From Penaeus vannamei (taxonomy: Eukaryota > Arthropoda > Malacostraca > Decapoda > Penaeidae), in the NCBI RefSeq assembly GCF_042767895.1, contig NC_091555.1:32951104-33015103 (forward strand): a stretch of 64,000 bases of DNA, in the 5' to 3' direction. This document shows positions 31,461 through 48,714 of this stretch, piece by piece (position 1 is the stretch's first letter; each line of letters begins with the position of its first letter). The notes beneath the pieces are model-generated. The model saw only the letters and a list, made by a program, of their open reading frames with translations. It ran no database searches and was not told where the DNA came from. Position numbers and translations under genes: made by a program.

Positions 31461-31808
31461 TGCTGCCTTTTCGCGTCTAGCGTGAGTGTCATCCCGGCGG
31501 TGCATTCGTGCGCAGCGTCACGGGAATCTCGGTGTCGTCTCTCTCGTTAAACGTACTTACCTGTCGCCGCTCGGACACACTGGCAGTCGCACGGCCGTTC
31601 GCGTGCACACTTGAAATACGATTTGCACACGTATTCACTCGACCATAAAAGGTTTGCATTTGTAAACATACAGAAACTCGAGACATGGATATTCACGAAA
31701 TGCGTATACCTGAACGGACCCTGAGAAAGAGAAAACAAACAAACGCACATGTACACACTCAAAAGAAAATATGCACTCGTACATGGCATTCGCGCCTTAA
31801 ATGCATTC
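31461..31808. other. single-copy spacer
   Basis: A perfect minus-strand splice-donor-like CAG|GTAAGT lies at 31563-31555. Upstream sequence on that strand is open for some distance but matches nothing known. Confidence 0.5.
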
Positions 31809-32342
<534 letters not shown>

Positions 32343-32823
32343 TTACTTTCACTCACGTTCACTTTCACTCTCAATAACTCGCCTCACTCATCTACTCACT
32401 CACTGTCGCACACATTCACACAAACACAGAACAGAACGAACAACAAATGAACACGCACGCATGTCCCAAATGTCATGATTATATTTGTTGTCTCAGAACG
32501 AACGCGATACAACAGCTCCATTGCCAACCCTTCTGAAATGTGCTGCGGCGTCGCTTCTCAGACCTTCTTTACCGCTGATTCCTTTTGCTTCGAGAACTTC
32601 TGTGGTATAGTTTTTTTTTTCTTTGTGCGTGTGTGTGATTTTGATGAATGCGTCTGTCTTGTTCTGTTTTTTTTTTTACTTGTTTGGGATTTTGTTTGTA
32701 TGTGTGTTTGTGCCTTATTTGTTTGTTTGTCTGCCTTTGTCCTTTCGTTTCTCTCTTTACTATCCCTTTCTTTCTCTCTCTGCTTTACTTTTGCTTGTTT
32801 TCTCGTTTCTCTCTACGCTACCT

Positions 32824-32829
<6 letters not shown>
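32343..32829. other. spacer, T-rich
   Basis: Degenerating ACTC/ACAC edge to about 32440, then T-rich unique sequence with no recognised gene. Confidence 0.6.
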
Positions 32830-32913
<84 letters not shown>

Positions 32914-32955
32914 CCTCCTCTTCCTCATTTCCCCTTTCACTTACCCTCACTCATC

Positions 32956-33044
<89 letters not shown>
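32830..33044 (+). repeat. two (CT)n arrays with 50-bp spacer
   Basis: CT about 32830-32909 and 32961-33044, separated by pyrimidine-rich sequence. C/T-rich sequence extends to about 33245. Confidence 0.97.
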
Positions 33045-33048
<4 letters not shown>

Positions 33049-33245
33049 CTACCCCCCGTTTCACTCCCACTTTCTCTCTTTCACTCTCCCTTTCTACTTA
33101 CCATCCCCAACCGCCCCGCAACCCCCACGTTTCACTCCCACTTTCTCTCTCACGTTTCTCTGTCTTCCTTTCCCCTTCCCCCCTAACCCCAACCCCTCCT
33201 TCCCCCTCCTGTCCCATCCCCTCCCCCACCCCCGTTCTGCACTCC

Positions 33246-33970
33246 TTATTTTTTTCATTCTTAAGTTAAGCGAGGGTGGAGGAGGAGACGTTGTTTATGG
33301 CGCATTTTGGCCTTCATTTTAATCAGTCGGTTCCTGTTCTGCGCGAGGACGATGTTTTCTCTGCGGTTTATGGTCTGTCGTTTAATCTTATTCTGTATTA
33401 TTATTTTTTGTGTTGCAATGATTCGCGGCGTGTAATTTACTCCTTGCTATTTATTCTGCAAGGTTATGGAGAAAGAATACAAAAAAAAAAAAAAAATGTA
33501 TTCCGACATCGTGCAAGGTTTACGCAAAACAGTCGGGCATACAGAACACTCAATAACTCTTAGAAAAGAAAGAAAGAAAGAAAAAAAAAAACATGATATG
33601 AAGATACATGCTAATGACGATCATAAAAAAGAAGAAAGAAAGATGCCAAGTTCGTATCCGAGCTGCAGCATCAGCATCTTTTGAGGGGGGATTGAAGTGT
33701 CTCTACTTTGACAAATAATTAGGGGCATCTAAGCTTCAATTGCGTGGCGCCTTTTGTCTGCCCGCTCTTGACCTTCCTCTTTATTTCGTTATTTAGTCAT
33801 TAATTTTGTTGTTTTCTTGTTATTCGTAGGCCATCCATCTTGCTTGTATCTCACGCTCCCCTCTTGTCCTGGTCCTCGATTCTGTCTGTCACTGTTTTTA
33901 TAATTAATCAACCGCTCGTTGGCCAGATAAAAACACGCCTTTAAGTAACTGATGCTTCAGTCTCGTAAAC
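33246..33970. other. AT-rich single-copy DNA
   Basis: A16-type run at 33480-33496 and GAAA repeats at 33567-33592. No gene. Confidence 0.6.
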
Positions 33971-34120
33971 AAGGGGGAGGGAGAGAGAGAGACAGAGGGA
34001 GGCAGACAGACAGACAGATAGATGGGTAGACAGACAGACAGATAAATAGATGGGTAGACAGACATACAAAGAAAGACACAGACAGATAGACAGTAAGACA
34101 GACAGACAGACGGACGAACA
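33971..34120 (+). repeat. GACA/GATA tetranucleotide-rich repeat
   Basis: CAGACAGACAGATAGATGGG occurs twice in variant form (about 34003-34028 and 34030-34060), within a longer GACA/GATA stretch. Confidence 0.85.
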
Positions 34121-34269
34121 GACAAAGAGAGTGTGTGAGAGAAAAAGACCGAAGAGGAGGCATGATTAAAGGGAGAGAGAAGAAAAATGACAGAAACACG
34201 CATGAGATCAAGTAGTTGAAGTGAAAAAAGGCCAAAAAACACTTACAAGGTAAAGGATCAAAGGGACGA

Positions 34270-34435
34270 ATGAAGGACGAAGAAGGAGAGGAATACGAAG
34301 GAGGAGGAGGCGAGGAAGAAGGAGAAGAACAAGAACAAGAAGAGCAAGAAGAAGGAGGAGGAGGAGGAGAGGAAGAAAAAAGAAGAAGAGGAAGAAGAAG
34401 AAGGAAAAGGAGTGGAAGAAGGAGACAGTGAGCCT
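34270..34435 (+). repeat. (GAA)/(GGA) purine tract
   Basis: Imperfect GAAGAAGGAGGA repeats, almost without pyrimidines. Confidence 0.9.
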
Positions 34436-35028
34436 GCGGGTGGGGGTGGGAAAGAGAAGAGGGTTACGGATAGGAATAAGGGCGGCGGGGGCGTGGGTGT
34501 GGGTGTGTGGGGGGGGGGCAATGAGGAGGAAGGTGGCGAAAGTAGGCGTGCGAGAGATATGACACGGCCGCATCAGCCCCCGTGTAAGAGCGATATGACG
34601 TACGCGCATCAACGGGACAAATGGCGTGTCACGGGGTTATGGGGCGCGAGATAAACACAGGGGATGAGGGACTTATACGAGAAATATCAGGACGACGGAG
34701 GCCGGTTGCCAAAGTGAAATGCAATGAGTGAATATTCTAATTTTATCTTGCGTTCGCCGACACTTTGTTCGTTTCGCCTGCCCCCTCCCCCCCCCTCGCC
34801 TGCCTCAGATGGTACAGCTGGTAACGCTTGGGTTTCTTTTCATCTCGAGGTCCCCGTAACGTCCCATTAAACTCGGCTTTCATTTATTCGATTGATTTTT
34901 ATAAAGACCTTCGCACTAATCGCTTCCTCTTAACTCCGGCTTATCTCTTATCTTCTAAGGTATACTCATAAATGATGCCTTTTATCGCGGGAAATAAATG
35001 GCGGTGCAAACGCTTTCCAACAACAAAC
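34436..35028. other. single-copy non-coding DNA with a tRNA-like A box
   Basis: TGGTACAGCTGG at 34810-34821 resembles a Pol III A box. TCTCGAGGTCC at 34843-34853 is only loosely B-box-like and sits too close. It may be a relic of a tRNA-derived SINE; a real tRNA is excluded because no cloverleaf forms. Confidence 0.3.
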
Positions 35029-35056
35029 AATGTGTGTGTGTGCGTGTGTGTGTGTG

Positions 35057-35152
<96 letters not shown>

Positions 35153-35177
35153 TGTATGTGTGCGTGTGCGTGTGTGT
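35029..35177 (+). repeat. (TG)n microsatellite with (TGCG)n block
   Basis: About 150 bp of TG with occasional GTGC interruptions and a run of about five GTGC tetramers near 35133-35152. Confidence 0.97.
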
Positions 35178-36940
35178 TTTAATACCATCGAGCATCAATG
35201 GGCAATGAAGGCGCTCCCAGCAACCTTGGAACACTCAAACATTCGCCCCAAACAGAGAGAAATGTTCCATTCCACATTCACGTGCTTTGCGTTATCAGAA
35301 TTGCCAGATGGAGGAAATGTTAACACTTTTGTTTCATTGATTCCGTTAAGAGAGATAACCCGGCCGGAAGCACGACGGTGGGCTTTGCAGTCTTGCAACG
35401 TGAGCAGACGAGAGAGCACATGCGAAACATTGCAGCCAGCTTATCTTTGCCATCAACCCGTGCGGCGAACTTGCAAAACAAGGTCGCGATTTAAAGGTTG
35501 AGGAAGCGAATTAGAAATAAGAAAGATGAAAAATGAAAAAAAAATGGAAATAAGATTGAGTATAGTCGTTTCAGCTCGGCGTTTCGCAAAAGCGATCCTC
35601 CACAACTAAATATATAAAAGAAAAATTATAATTCTAGCCGGAGAAAGGCGAGCACTTCGGCGGGTACTCCGTCAGTAGGCAACCTCTCTCGCGATGTACA
35701 TTCCTCGGCCAATAAGATGTCAGGAAAATTTATAATAATATGGTTCAGTCCCCAAGGTGCCACATGATTGGCCGGCAAAAGGAACATCAGTTTTGTAATT
35801 TGAATACATTTATTTTTGAGGGTGTATTTTGCTCCGTAAACCCGCGTGTATGACGGCGTTTTGTCTTGTAAACGACGCGTGTACACTATGAATAAAGTGC
35901 AGCCTATTTATAAGGTGAACCATTTGGAAACAAAAGAACGCCCCAAGCGCCAGATGTGGCACCCCGGGATCAACGTATACGCTAAAGACATTCCTAAACC
36001 AATGAAGTGTCATTAGGATTTATGAGATGAAATTATTAATGATCTCTAGTAATGTTTTCCATAACAGGTTTTGAAGGGGGAGCGTGATTGTCGTAAATCA
36101 CAGGATTGTTGATACGGAATTTGTGATGAGGTAATATGACGAGGGGAAATGTAGTGAGGTGATAACGATCAAGTGCATTAATGGGAAGCCGTAGGATTTT
36201 TTTTCTCTCTCTTCGAATCTTTCTTTCTCGGCGTGAATAGATCAGTGAACTTTGTAGTTGAGAGAAGGAACACTTGGTTGAAGGTCAGACCACTACGGTG
36301 CGTATTGGCTGGTTGTGTTTGGTGCTCTGGCGGTTCAACCAGCTGCCGCTTGTATCATTAAGGTTGCATGCTGTATGTTGCTGTCTATATTGACTTGATC
36401 AAAGGCATGACAACATCATTACTACGGTTACAACCTTCCCTTCCCCGATGCCGGTCGCATCACGAGGCTCTCCTCTTTGCCAACAATAATGACAACATCA
36501 ATAACAACAACAGCGATCGCCCCGTTCTCAGAACAACACTGCGGAAGTAAAGGATTGTTTAAGAACGTATATTCTGCGCATAAGATTAATTAATATTCAA
36601 GGAGCTGGTGCCAATGTTTTATATATATTAGCATCGCACCGAGGCGCCAGAGACCCAGACCACGTCTCGACCACTGTTTTATTGAAACCGAACTTCACTA
36701 TAGATTAATTTCTAGGCTTCACGTATCTGACGCGACGTGATGTAGTGGTCCAGTTTTTCCTTCGCTTTGGGAGGAGACGGCGCAAAAAACTCTAGTTTGG
36801 GTTAGTATTTCGTGCCAGGTTTGATTATGACTTATTTTTGCGGCTTCAACTTGGTGAGCTTTGAATTATGGTGCCATGTTAAAACACACAGCCATTTATA
36901 TATTGGGAGATGATGTTGACGTTATACTGTGTCTGGCTGC
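35178..36940. other. single-copy non-coding DNA
   Basis: Over 1.7 kb without arrays. No frame with a recognisable domain; frame 34998-35501 is mostly microsatellite. Confidence 0.6.
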
Positions 36941-36941
36941 T

Positions 36942-37019
<78 letters not shown>

Positions 37020-37211
37020 TCTCCTTCTCCTTCCTCCTTCCTCCTTCCTCCTTCCTCTTCCTCTTCTTCTTCCTCTTCCTCTTCCTCCTCCCTCTTCCTC
37101 CTCCTCCTCCTCCTCCTCCTCCTCCTCCTTCTCCTTCTCCTTCCTCCTCCTCCTTCTCCTTCCTCCTCCTCCTCTCTCTCCCCCTCCTCTCTCTCCCCCC
37201 CTCTCCCCTTT
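36941..37211 (+). repeat. (GTCT)n(CT)n then (CTT/CTC)n tract
   Basis: Short GTCT run, CT array to 37016, then TTCTCC and TCC repeats (TCC-dominated at 37093-37130). Confidence 0.96.
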
Positions 37212-38602
37212 ACACACACACAAACACACCGTGGGGATGTTTTATCGTGTCTAGCCTCCCTACCTCCTTCGAATATCTCTTTCTCTCCCTTCTCCAAATT
37301 CTCTTCGACTCCCCCTTCCTCCCCCCACCCCCTTCCACCTCTCCCCTCGCGGCCCCTCGTTCGGCTCCCGTGACGTTTGTGTCAATCTTTTAAGCTAAAT
37401 GAGTCGCAAAGATTGACTGTGCCCGCCCCTCCCTGTGCTGTTGTCATAGCCATTACTCATTCACCAAGTCTACACAGCGACACAATAATAAAGGCCTTTT
37501 TGAGAGCTGCTTGCCCTATTTCGAACCAATACTTGACGTTATCAACCATGCTCTTTGTCTTTGGGGAGTTTGTGAGGGCTTCTCTGACCCTGTCTTCTCC
37601 CCCTCCCTCCTTTCTCCCTTCGTTCCTCTTCCCTTCCCTCCTCTCCCCCGCCCTCCCTGCTTCTCCCCTTTCCCCACTCATATGCATTTCCCCTTGCCGG
37701 AGGGGGCGCGCACTCTCTCCCTGTATAATGAGCATTCATAATGGGAAACAATCGAGGTTTCCGTGATATTTTTGATGTTGAGAAAGTTTCACCTGCCCGC
37801 ACCTTAAATATCCAAGGTTTCGATATATGTTCGGAGTGCGAGAGTCAGAGAAAGAAACAAAGAAAAAAAAAAACATCATAGATATCCTTATGATAGAACC
37901 AACTCTTTTTCTGTCTTTCGTTTCTACTTTTTTTTCTCTCTCCACGCAAATCCAGAGAAATAGATAATCCCGCAGTGGGAATGATGCCTCGTAAATTGCA
38001 AAGGCGATAAGATAGCATCAGGCCGGAGACTGAGTGACTGATATTGCAGAAGCTCACTTTATAAGCACCCCGAGACGCGGTCCTGTCCAGGTCTGGGGGA
38101 GGGGCTCGTCAGATGGCCCGCGCGATAGTGTGGTCTGACTTTTGTTAATTTGAGCCTTATTTGGTCAAATCATTTTATTGTTTTACCTTCGCTATTACCC
38201 GATCTCGGCGTATTTACGGTCTATGTGTATATTTTTTGCAAGAGAACGTGTGCGTGTGTGTATAAACGGAAGGGAAAATGTAAGACGTACCTGGCTGTAG
38301 TCGGAAATAAGGCGCACCTCATTTCCAGATTAGAGATACAAGAAATTTGAGAAGCAGCCAAGTTTTACGGATTAGTAAGCGAAGTAGAATCGTAAAAGTG
38401 TTGTTTAAATAGTCATTCAAACATGTTAAAAGCAAAAATAATCCGAGTCTGAAAAAAGCTTCGCGGCTGATCAACATAACGAGAAAGAATGAAATCTAAT
38501 TTATCAAACATGTGAAAAAGGGAAATGCAATCGAACCGTAATGATATCCAAACATTGCCTTCCCACAAGACCGCTTCCTCGCCCTGTCTACGCCCCTTCT
38601 TG

Positions 38603-38603
<1 letters not shown>
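37212..38603. other. single-copy non-coding DNA
   Basis: C/T-rich patches at 37300-37350 and 37595-37690. TAATCCGA at 38439-38446. No gene. Confidence 0.6.
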
Positions 38604-39058
<455 letters not shown>

Positions 39059-39579
39059 CTGCCATTTCGTATTTCTTCTTTCAATTTCCCCTGACTTCTT
39101 TTTTATATAGCTTTCACTTTCCCTTCCCTCCTCTATTTCTCTCCACCCATATCCTCCATTTTTTTTCTTCTTTTTCCTTTTTTATCATATCCATGATCCA
39201 CTTAACCAAAAATCAGACGAACGATAAACCTCCCCCTCTATCTATTATTCTTATTGTGTGTTCTCGTGTCCCCATTCCCTCCCCGTTCCAAATACTTTTT
39301 CTCTTCTTCCTCCGCGCTGCCTCCCCTTTCTACTCCTCTCGTCACCTCTTCCTGACCATCTATCACGAGCAGTCAGGGGCAGGTTCTAAGCAAGACACAT
39401 GGGAATCTAAACAAGACCCGGCACTGCAAGACGACAAACATAAACACTGTGAAACGACATTCATCATCGGCCTTCGTGGCGGTCTTTTGTCTCTCTCTCG
39501 CTTTGCGCTTGTCGTGTTTTTTTCTCCTTGTTTTTATATATATGCATACACGAGTATGTCACAAACACACACACACAAA

Positions 39580-39641
39580 GAAACAAACAATCAAACAAAC
39601 AAACAAATAAACAAACAAACGACCAAACAAACAATCAAACG
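39580..39641 (+). repeat. (AAAC)n imperfect microsatellite
   Basis: About fourteen AAAC/AAAT units with AATC and GACC variants. Confidence 0.9.
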
Positions 39642-39765
39642 CATGCACATTCTTTTTCTTGGTGCAGTGCCATTTGTTTCTTTAAATCTTTTTTTTCGTG
39701 TAAAGAGATTCATTTCACAATCATTGAAGTGTTTACAGCATCTTAGGGAAATATAATACCGTTAT

Positions 39766-40239
39766 TTGTGTGTGTGTCTACTATATATCCAAGGAGTCAT
39801 TAGATTAAAAGCTCTTCACCTCGGGAAAAGGTCGATGCTTTTAAGGACAATAAATAAACCGAAGTCATTCCGCGAGGCCGACGCAAACAAGCGAGCCATT
39901 CATCGTCGCGCGGAGGAAGGAGCGGTGTCGCGTTTGGCCAATTTATTCCGGGACGCGACGGCTTCTCTCGCCCCCAATCACAGGCGCGAGTCATCACAAA
40001 ACCATTACGAAATTCATAGGCGTATTGCACATGGGACGAGTGGCGGGCGAGCGATTAATCACGGCGACTGTATCGATGCGGCGCGACTTGAGGGAGAGAC
40101 AAAGATTAAGATAATTGTTGAGAGATTAATTAATCGGCCCGGGGATGACTTGAGGCTGATGGATGGGCCGAAGACGCGTCGAGCTACCGGAGAAAGAGAC
40201 CCAGACAGGATTTCTGCATTTGCTGAAAAAAAAAGATAA
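39766..40239 (+). other. uncharacterised 157-codon open frame over a conserved-looking block
   Basis: The frame opens at ATG 39766 and stops at 40237-40239. It is not simple repeat: a charged, Arg/Ala-rich composition with segments such as RRAEEGAVSRLANLFRDA that could be helical. I recognise no domain. The underlying DNA at 39860-40190 has ATTA cores and the palindrome ATTAATTAAT at 40125-40134, so a conserved non-coding element is the alternative. The 3' end runs into an A-rich stretch. Confidence 0.2.
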
Positions 40240-40279
40240 AAAAAAACTCGATTAGGTTTGAGTTATTCGTGAATGGCTT

Positions 40280-40286
40280 AGAGAGG

Positions 40287-40380
<94 letters not shown>

Positions 40381-40404
40381 CAGACAGACAGACAGACAGA
40401 CAGA
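40280..40404 (+). repeat. (GA)n then (CAGA)n microsatellite
   Basis: About 98 bp of GA with one AAAG interruption, then six CAGA units. Confidence 0.97.
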
Positions 40405-41481
40405 TGGAGGGGAAGGGAGACTGATTCATTTCGAAATTGAGTTTTTCGAGCCGGCGAAGAAGTGGGTTTATGAGCCGCCAGGGGGTTCGAGAGCGTCCCC
40501 GTATTTGTTTGGACTGCGCCGTGTATGTTTTCGAGGAGGCGCGAGGCGTTCCATCATACCGTTGACCCGAAGGGCTGCCCATTACTCATCTGTTGCGAGA
40601 AAAATAGAAGCGATAATAAATAAGGGGAAAAAAGACGAGAAGAAACTAAGGAGAAATTCGGATAATTGATACAGACGGCGTCTCGATGGATGGCGAGAAT
40701 TTTATCTGTTAATTCGATTTGTGATTCCCTTTGTCGTGGGGCGGTGGAGGGGGGGCTCCCTCTGTGCGCGCCTCGCCACTCTCGTCCGCGCCTGTGCAAG
40801 TGCTTCCGCTGTCATGTGCTTGCTTTTGTGATGATTGACTACCTGACTGATTGATGTGACGAGCCAAGAGACACTCGGCTGAGAAGAAATAGGCACAGTT
40901 ACAGGTGCCAATCTCTCTCTCTCGTCTCCCACACCACTCGGCAGCATTCCTCACCCCCTTACCCTCCTTGCGCCATCATCTATTGGCTATACACCCCTTT
41001 CCTCCCTCCCTCCTTGCCCTCACCCTTCCTCCTTCGCAGCGATCGGTCCAATCATTCAGTTACCCTCGTTGCGTTTCCTCCCAGCCACCTACATTATCTC
41101 TCATTACACCCATCAAAGCCTTTTTATCTATTATCAGGGCCGGGAGAACCGTGGCATCAGAACCCCTCCTCCAGAGCCGTTACATCCGGGGTAGGACCAG
41201 CTGGCACGATGAATGCACCCCCTCCCCCCTCCCCTCTCTTCCCCCTTCTCTCTCCAATCCTCACCTCCGTCCCCTATCCATCCTTTCGTCACCATCCTTC
41301 CACTGCTTCTATCCTTCCCAGGCTTTTTATTTTCGTCCTTTTCCCACTCCGTCTGTACGTGGTCTAAAACGTAGAGTAAGAGTATCTGATAATCCAGACC
41401 ACTCTTCGGGTCTTAAAAAATGCCCCGTTTTCTTTAACGCTTTGAAAATGAATCCGTTACTCCTTAATTCTCCTTTTCTTC

Positions 41482-41482
<1 letters not shown>
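40405..41482. other. single-copy non-coding DNA
   Basis: C/T-rich from about 40905 to 41350. The Pro/Ser/Leu-rich frames there follow base composition. No gene recognised. Confidence 0.6.
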
Positions 41483-41552
<70 letters not shown>

Positions 41553-41581
41553 TCCCTCTCCCTCTCCCTCTCCCTCTCCCT

Positions 41582-41662
<81 letters not shown>
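41483..41662 (+). repeat. (CT)n with internal (CCCTCT)n
   Basis: CT arrays flank about eight CCCTCT hexamers at 41548-41596. Confidence 0.98.
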
Positions 41663-41664
<2 letters not shown>

Positions 41665-42412
41665 GAAGGACTTTCCTCCCTTCTCACTTCCTCGTCTCCC
41701 TCCCTAAAAATCCGTTATCCCAGACCTCCGACATTCAAACCCTGATAAGTCTCTATTGAACAATATTTGGGTTGGGACTTTTATTCGTTACTATTGGTTT
41801 CGTTGTGGTTATTTCGGTGTTGTTGTTACTGCGTCGTCATTATTTCCTTTACCCTTTTAGTGATGCCTGTTAGCACTGTTTTGCTGGTGTTGATTTGTGG
41901 ATTGTTTTTGTTGTTCGTATCGTGGGATAATCCTGTCTGTCATTTTCATTTTCATTTTCATTACCATTGGGTATTCGTCCTCATCTTCACTATGTTTTCA
42001 TCATCATACTATCGTCAGGTTCACCATAACCACAACGAGACACCATCACCACCAAGCACCATTGCACTTATCTACCCAGACACGATTTTTTGTTCTTGGT
42101 GTCATTTGCATAAATTAACCCGATTCATCATTTCCACACGGCAGCAGTTTCTCGAAAACGAAAGCCGTCATCTTCGCGGGATCCGATGACAGAAAAGTCC
42201 AAAGGTTGCGTAAAAACGGATGTGATAAAGCAAAGAAAACCCATAATGCATCCTGAACTTTGGGAGATAAGACGGGGCCAATAATGCGATAGAAGACACT
42301 TTCCGACAACAGTCTCAGGCTCGTTCGAGAAGCCGTGCTGTATTGGGCTTATTCTTGTAATGTGCGTGTGTCTTGCACTCACTTTCTTGCTCTTTGCTTT
42401 CTTAGTCTGGTT
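41663..42412. other. single-copy non-coding DNA
   Basis: A short TTTTCA repeat at 41940-41962 and a POU octamer at 42104-42111. No recognisable gene. Confidence 0.6.
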
Positions 42413-42470
42413 TTCTTCTTCTTCTTCTTCTTCTTCTTCTTCTTCTTCTTCTTCTTCTTCTTCTTCTTCT

Positions 42471-42540
<70 letters not shown>
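42413..42540 (+). repeat. (TTC)n then (CT)n microsatellite
   Basis: About twenty TTC units to 42475, then about 65 bp of CT. C/T-rich sequence continues to about 42690. Confidence 0.98.
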
Positions 42541-42543
<3 letters not shown>

Positions 42544-42690
42544 CTTTCTGTCTCTCTCTCTCTCTCTCTCTTTCCCCCCTCTATCCCTTCCTACCTCCCT
42601 CTCCCTCTCTGTTTCTCCATCCATCTCTTTTCTCTCCTCCCTGCCTCCCTCTTCCTCCATCCTTCCCACCCTTCCTCCTTCCCTTTTCGA

Positions 42691-44429
42691 AATCATGAGC
42701 GGTCGTCCTTGAATTATCAATATTTAAATTAAGCCCAGCCACTAAGTGCTGCCTTTACACGCCCTCGCTCGCTCCTTTAAACATATCACCGACACATCCT
42801 GTAGGTCCCGGCCGGCATCCTGGCTTGCCGTCTTGCTTGCTTGCTTTTTCGACGCCCAAGTCTAGCCAAGGCAGCAACAACGAACTGATATCTTGGACGA
42901 GGGACACACATCCTGACTTTTGGGGGGGATGTCGGTGTGTTCGGACATCAAAATAGGTCTGATGTAGTCCCGTGAGATAATTATGATGATTATGTACATG
43001 TATTTTGGTCTTCATTTTATACGTTCTCGGATTCACCCTCCGTGTAATCTGTATCGGATAGTTCTTATTTTTCCCGCGCAAAATAAATTTAAATTCAAAC
43101 TTCCTCTTGCTTTAGTGGAGTGATATGGTGAAACCCAATATTTAGATAGATTTTCATTCGAGCAACCGTGCCAGAACATATGATTTTAAGTTATTTACAC
43201 GAAGAGAAAGTCTGTTTATTTTCTTCTACAGGCAGATCGTCGTCAACTTGACCCGTTTTCTTTAACTCTTCTGGCGAGAGATGTTGCCATCACATGATCC
43301 CTGACTTTAAAGGCGGCTGTCGTGGGGATGTAATGGGAGAGAAGCGAGTGAACGTCATTAAAGTAGCTATTTTCTTTTGTGATGGGGAGAAGCAGATGTA
43401 AAATGTTGAACTTCATCGGGCTTCACGCACCCGAACGCATTCCTTTCTCCATCGAACACAGGGTGGCATATTTTTCAACTCCATGCGAGACAATGAGAAC
43501 CGCCTTTGGGGGATTATGAGTAATCGTTGCTCTCCGCTTTCTGCATTTCAGCAGCCAACGCACGAGGAAACTTGAAAACTTTATGCAGCGTCGCCAGCAA
43601 CTATTGTTAAAGCCCCTTTCCTTTCTCTTCTTTTCTTGCTTGTCGGCAACGCTGCCTCGCGCTAAATTATTTATCCGGCGCCGAGACTCATTCAGATGCC
43701 AGGAAACTAAGCCTACATCTCAGTGCCGACTTCCTCCCGCCGACACCCCTACAAGACCCGTTCAAACACTTACACAGGAAAACAAAACCACATTTGCATA
43801 ACGGTTTGCATATTTCCCCGAGACGTGAAATAGGAATGGGCGATAAAAAAGGTCTTTTTTCTGCCGGTGTCTTGCGGGGGAGGGGTGGGAGAGGGGAGAG
43901 AGGAAAGGGGGGGAGGGGGCGGGCTCCTCTTCCTCTTCCTCCTCCATCCTCCTTCCTCCTCTCCCCTCGGAAGACGAAGACGTTTGGGAGGAAGTGAGGG
44001 AAGGGTTAGCTTGTCCGCGATGGAATAATTAATGTGGTTGATGCGACCTGGGATACGAGGGAGGTCGGTGCCATTTTTTCTGGCCTTGTCGGATGCTTCG
44101 GGAAAGAAAATGCTATTCCTTGCGTCGCGGAAGAAGTTAGAGCGTGCTTCAGTATACTTTTTCCCCGTCTTTTTTATCTTTCATTTTTATAGAAGACAAA
44201 AATAACCCCGCGGTAGATTATGTTGACTCATATATTTGATGCCTCTGTTTGCAAAGTCTGTGTACATTATTATTCGGCGCCATTGGATATGAATGATAGT
44301 ATTAATGTGGATAATTGTGTTAATCATAGGGCTAAAAGTGTTGATCATGATAATGATTATGGTAATAATGGTAATGAACCTAGTGCTACTCTTGCTAATG
44401 TTATTAATAATGATAGTTTCTATTGTTGT
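42691..44429. other. single-copy non-coding DNA
   Basis: G-quadruplex-type run at 43876-43896 (runs of 5, 4, 3 and 4 G). POU octamer at 43792-43799. A possible splice acceptor (TTCTTCTACAG) ends at 43231. No gene recognised. Confidence 0.6.
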
Positions 44430-44715
<286 letters not shown>

Positions 44716-46075
44716 TTATAATTTTTATTCGTATCATCATTTTCCTCCTATGATGGTGGTGGCGTTGACAACGATAACGAATAAAACAACAGCAGTGCGA
44801 ATGATGGCAACAGCAATGACAAGAATAAGAATAAGAAGAAAAAGAGAAAGAAGAGAAGTGACAAAGGGGGAAACGTATAAAAGAAAGGGGTCGGATCGCA
44901 TGTTGCAGTTAATTTGTGATCCATGAATGCTCTTAACCCGGAGAATGCCACTAAAAGAGTGAAACATGGTCCTCCCAGTTCCTTTTGACTTGATGGAAGG
45001 CCGACTTAGACGATATTAACAAAGCCAATTTAAAACTTACTCTGTTTCATTTTCTTTTTGCCTTTATTTCACCCTCGTTGTATCCGCGGCCGGTTAGAAA
45101 ACGTGTCGTTAAAGTGGACTGACTTTGAGCAATTTTAGGGGGGACTATTTAGACTGAAATGTATAAGGACATGCGTCTTCGAAGGATCGAGTGTTGCTTA
45201 AAAAATTCGTTCATGAGACTATATCCTTTTTTTTCTTTTTTTTTTCTTTTTTGGAAAATATGTGTCGTCTTTGCGTGACTTTGCACGAAAGGAATTTGTT
45301 TACAGCGGTTTTCAAATTGTGGAAAGGACAAGGCTTTCGCGATGACGGTTGGAAAAGCTGTAAGCCTACATAAGTCATCTCTTCCCGAAGACTCTTAATG
45401 AAAACAAAATAGGCCTATGGGAGTCGCAGCCGAAAGAAATATCAGATGTGATATCTTGATCCGTAGGAATCCACGGCCGCGGATTTAACGAAAACACAAA
45501 AGTTTATGGATTAAATAAACAGCACAAAAACTGCGGGAAACATCTGCCTTTTAGACTTTATGGGAGAGACAGATTTAAGATACGGATTATTGATGGCAAT
45601 TGGGGTATGGGCACAGAAGCACGGAAGGCTTAAAACGCCGCGGCAAAGCACATCCGAAAAGCAACCTTACAGCCCGGAGACACAAGGGCGAAAATGAAGG
45701 AACGTGGTCGCGTGTCGCATATGCCCCTCACGACGACCCCGACTTCAAGATACCCACACAAAAAACAGCACACATAAAAACAGTAATTCAACCCTTTCCT
45801 CCTCAACCCTTCCACCCTCCCACGCCAGCGCCCCCTCGCCCCCCCTCCCCCCCTCCCGTCCGTCCGACCGTCTCCCCTCCCTTCCCGTCACCCCTCCGCC
45901 CCCTTCCCCCTCCCCCGCCATCCGTCCCCTCACTCTTCTCTCCTTCCTTCACCCTTCCCCCCTGACGCCAATCTCCCTCGATCCTCTGTGTCTATGACCT
46001 TTGCCATTCCCCAAAGTGTGAAAAATGTGAATGAGGTTTTGTCAGTACGCTTTCCCCTCTTTTTGTGAGGGGAGT
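44716..46075. other. single-copy non-coding DNA
   Basis: A C-rich stretch at 45790-45965 produces Pro-rich frames. No domain recognised. Confidence 0.6.
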
Positions 46076-48710
<2,635 letters not shown>

Positions 48711-48714
48711 TTGG

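Noticed and set aside
43221..43297. Pyrimidine tract plus CAG followed by 21 open codons
   Set aside because: In a genome this C/T-rich such acceptors are common by chance and 21 codons is not informative.
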